A DNA stretch of 5,151 nt from an uncultured Clostridium sp. (GTDB lineage Bacteria; Bacillota; Clostridia; Clostridiales; Clostridiaceae): the NCBI GenBank assembly GCA_934746015.1, contig CAKVEW010000072.1, positions 1 through 5,151 on the forward strand, in the 5' to 3' direction. The notes beneath the pieces are model-generated. The model ran no database searches and was not told the origin of the DNA. It was given only the letters and a program-made list of their open reading frames with translations. This document shows positions 5,082 to 5,151 of this stretch, one piece after another. The first letter of the stretch is position 1, and each line of letters begins with the position of its first letter. The position numbers and the translations under genes are program-made.

Positions 5082-5151
5082 GGAGAGATGGTCGAGCTGG
5101 CTTAAGGCACCGGTCTTGAAAACCGGCGTACCTTTACGGGTACCGTGGGTT
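5082..5151 (+). tRNA. tRNA-Ser (anticodon UGA), 3' end cut by window edge
   Basis: The first 70 nt of a class II (long variable arm) tRNA are present. The 5' acceptor strand is GGAGAGA and the D arm holds GGTCGAGCTGG. The anticodon stem CCGGT (5110-5114)/ACCGG (5122-5126) encloses loop CTTGAAA with anticodon TGA at 5117-5119, reading UCA-type serine codons. The long variable arm pairs GTACC (5128-5132) with GGTAC (5139-5143), the feature recognised by the SerRS coiled coil. The sequence stops inside the T arm; the T loop, 3' acceptor strand and any CCA lie beyond the window. Confidence 0.96.

Overview
The window is an AT-rich stretch of a low-GC Gram-positive genome. It is very probably a Clostridium-type Firmicute, judging from the 23S/5S rRNA sequence, strong AGGAGG-type ribosome binding sites, consensus sigma-A promoters, a T-box leader, a NiaR repressor and AT-biased codon use. 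The species cannot be named from the sequence. Every gene lies on the + strand.

Layout: (1) Positions 1-354 are the end of an rRNA operon: the 23S rRNA 3' tail, a short spacer ending in a hairpin, a complete 5S rRNA, a complete tRNA-Ala(UGC) with encoded CCA, and a strong intrinsic terminator whose stem begins at the last base of the tRNA. (2) Positions 388-3169 hold a four-gene transcription unit: an HD-domain phosphohydrolase, the niacin-responsive repressor NiaR, a GlpA-like FAD oxidoreductase with a C-terminal BFD-type [2Fe-2S] domain, and a small protein matching only the C-terminal half of DUF1667. Spacings are 16 nt, 18 nt and an 8-nt overlap, so the genes are probably co-transcribed. 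(3) Positions 3178-4764 are a serine T-box riboswitch with its own promoter, followed by serS. (4) Positions 4765-5081 are non-coding, with an A/T palindrome, a long hairpin that is a candidate serS terminator, and a perfect-consensus promoter built from a 19-bp tandem duplication. (5) A tRNA-Ser(UGA) runs off the right edge.

How the parts work together: the T-box should bind uncharged tRNA-Ser through a UCC specifier and a UGGC antiterminator bulge, switching serS on when serine charging falls. NiaR would couple its operon to niacin status if it regulates itself, but no NiaR operator could be confirmed.

Most of the window is ordinary housekeeping DNA, and I see no clearly new multi-gene system. 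Three points deserve a second look. The GlpA-like/DUF1667 pair is reduced and divergent: the usual middle flavoprotein is missing, the CxxC half of DUF1667 is missing, and flavin-domain motifs have drifted. It sits behind niaR. The seryl-tRNA synthetase has active-site signatures closer to archaeal/eukaryotic SerRS than to the common bacterial form. The tRNA-Ser promoter appears to have been made by a tandem duplication.
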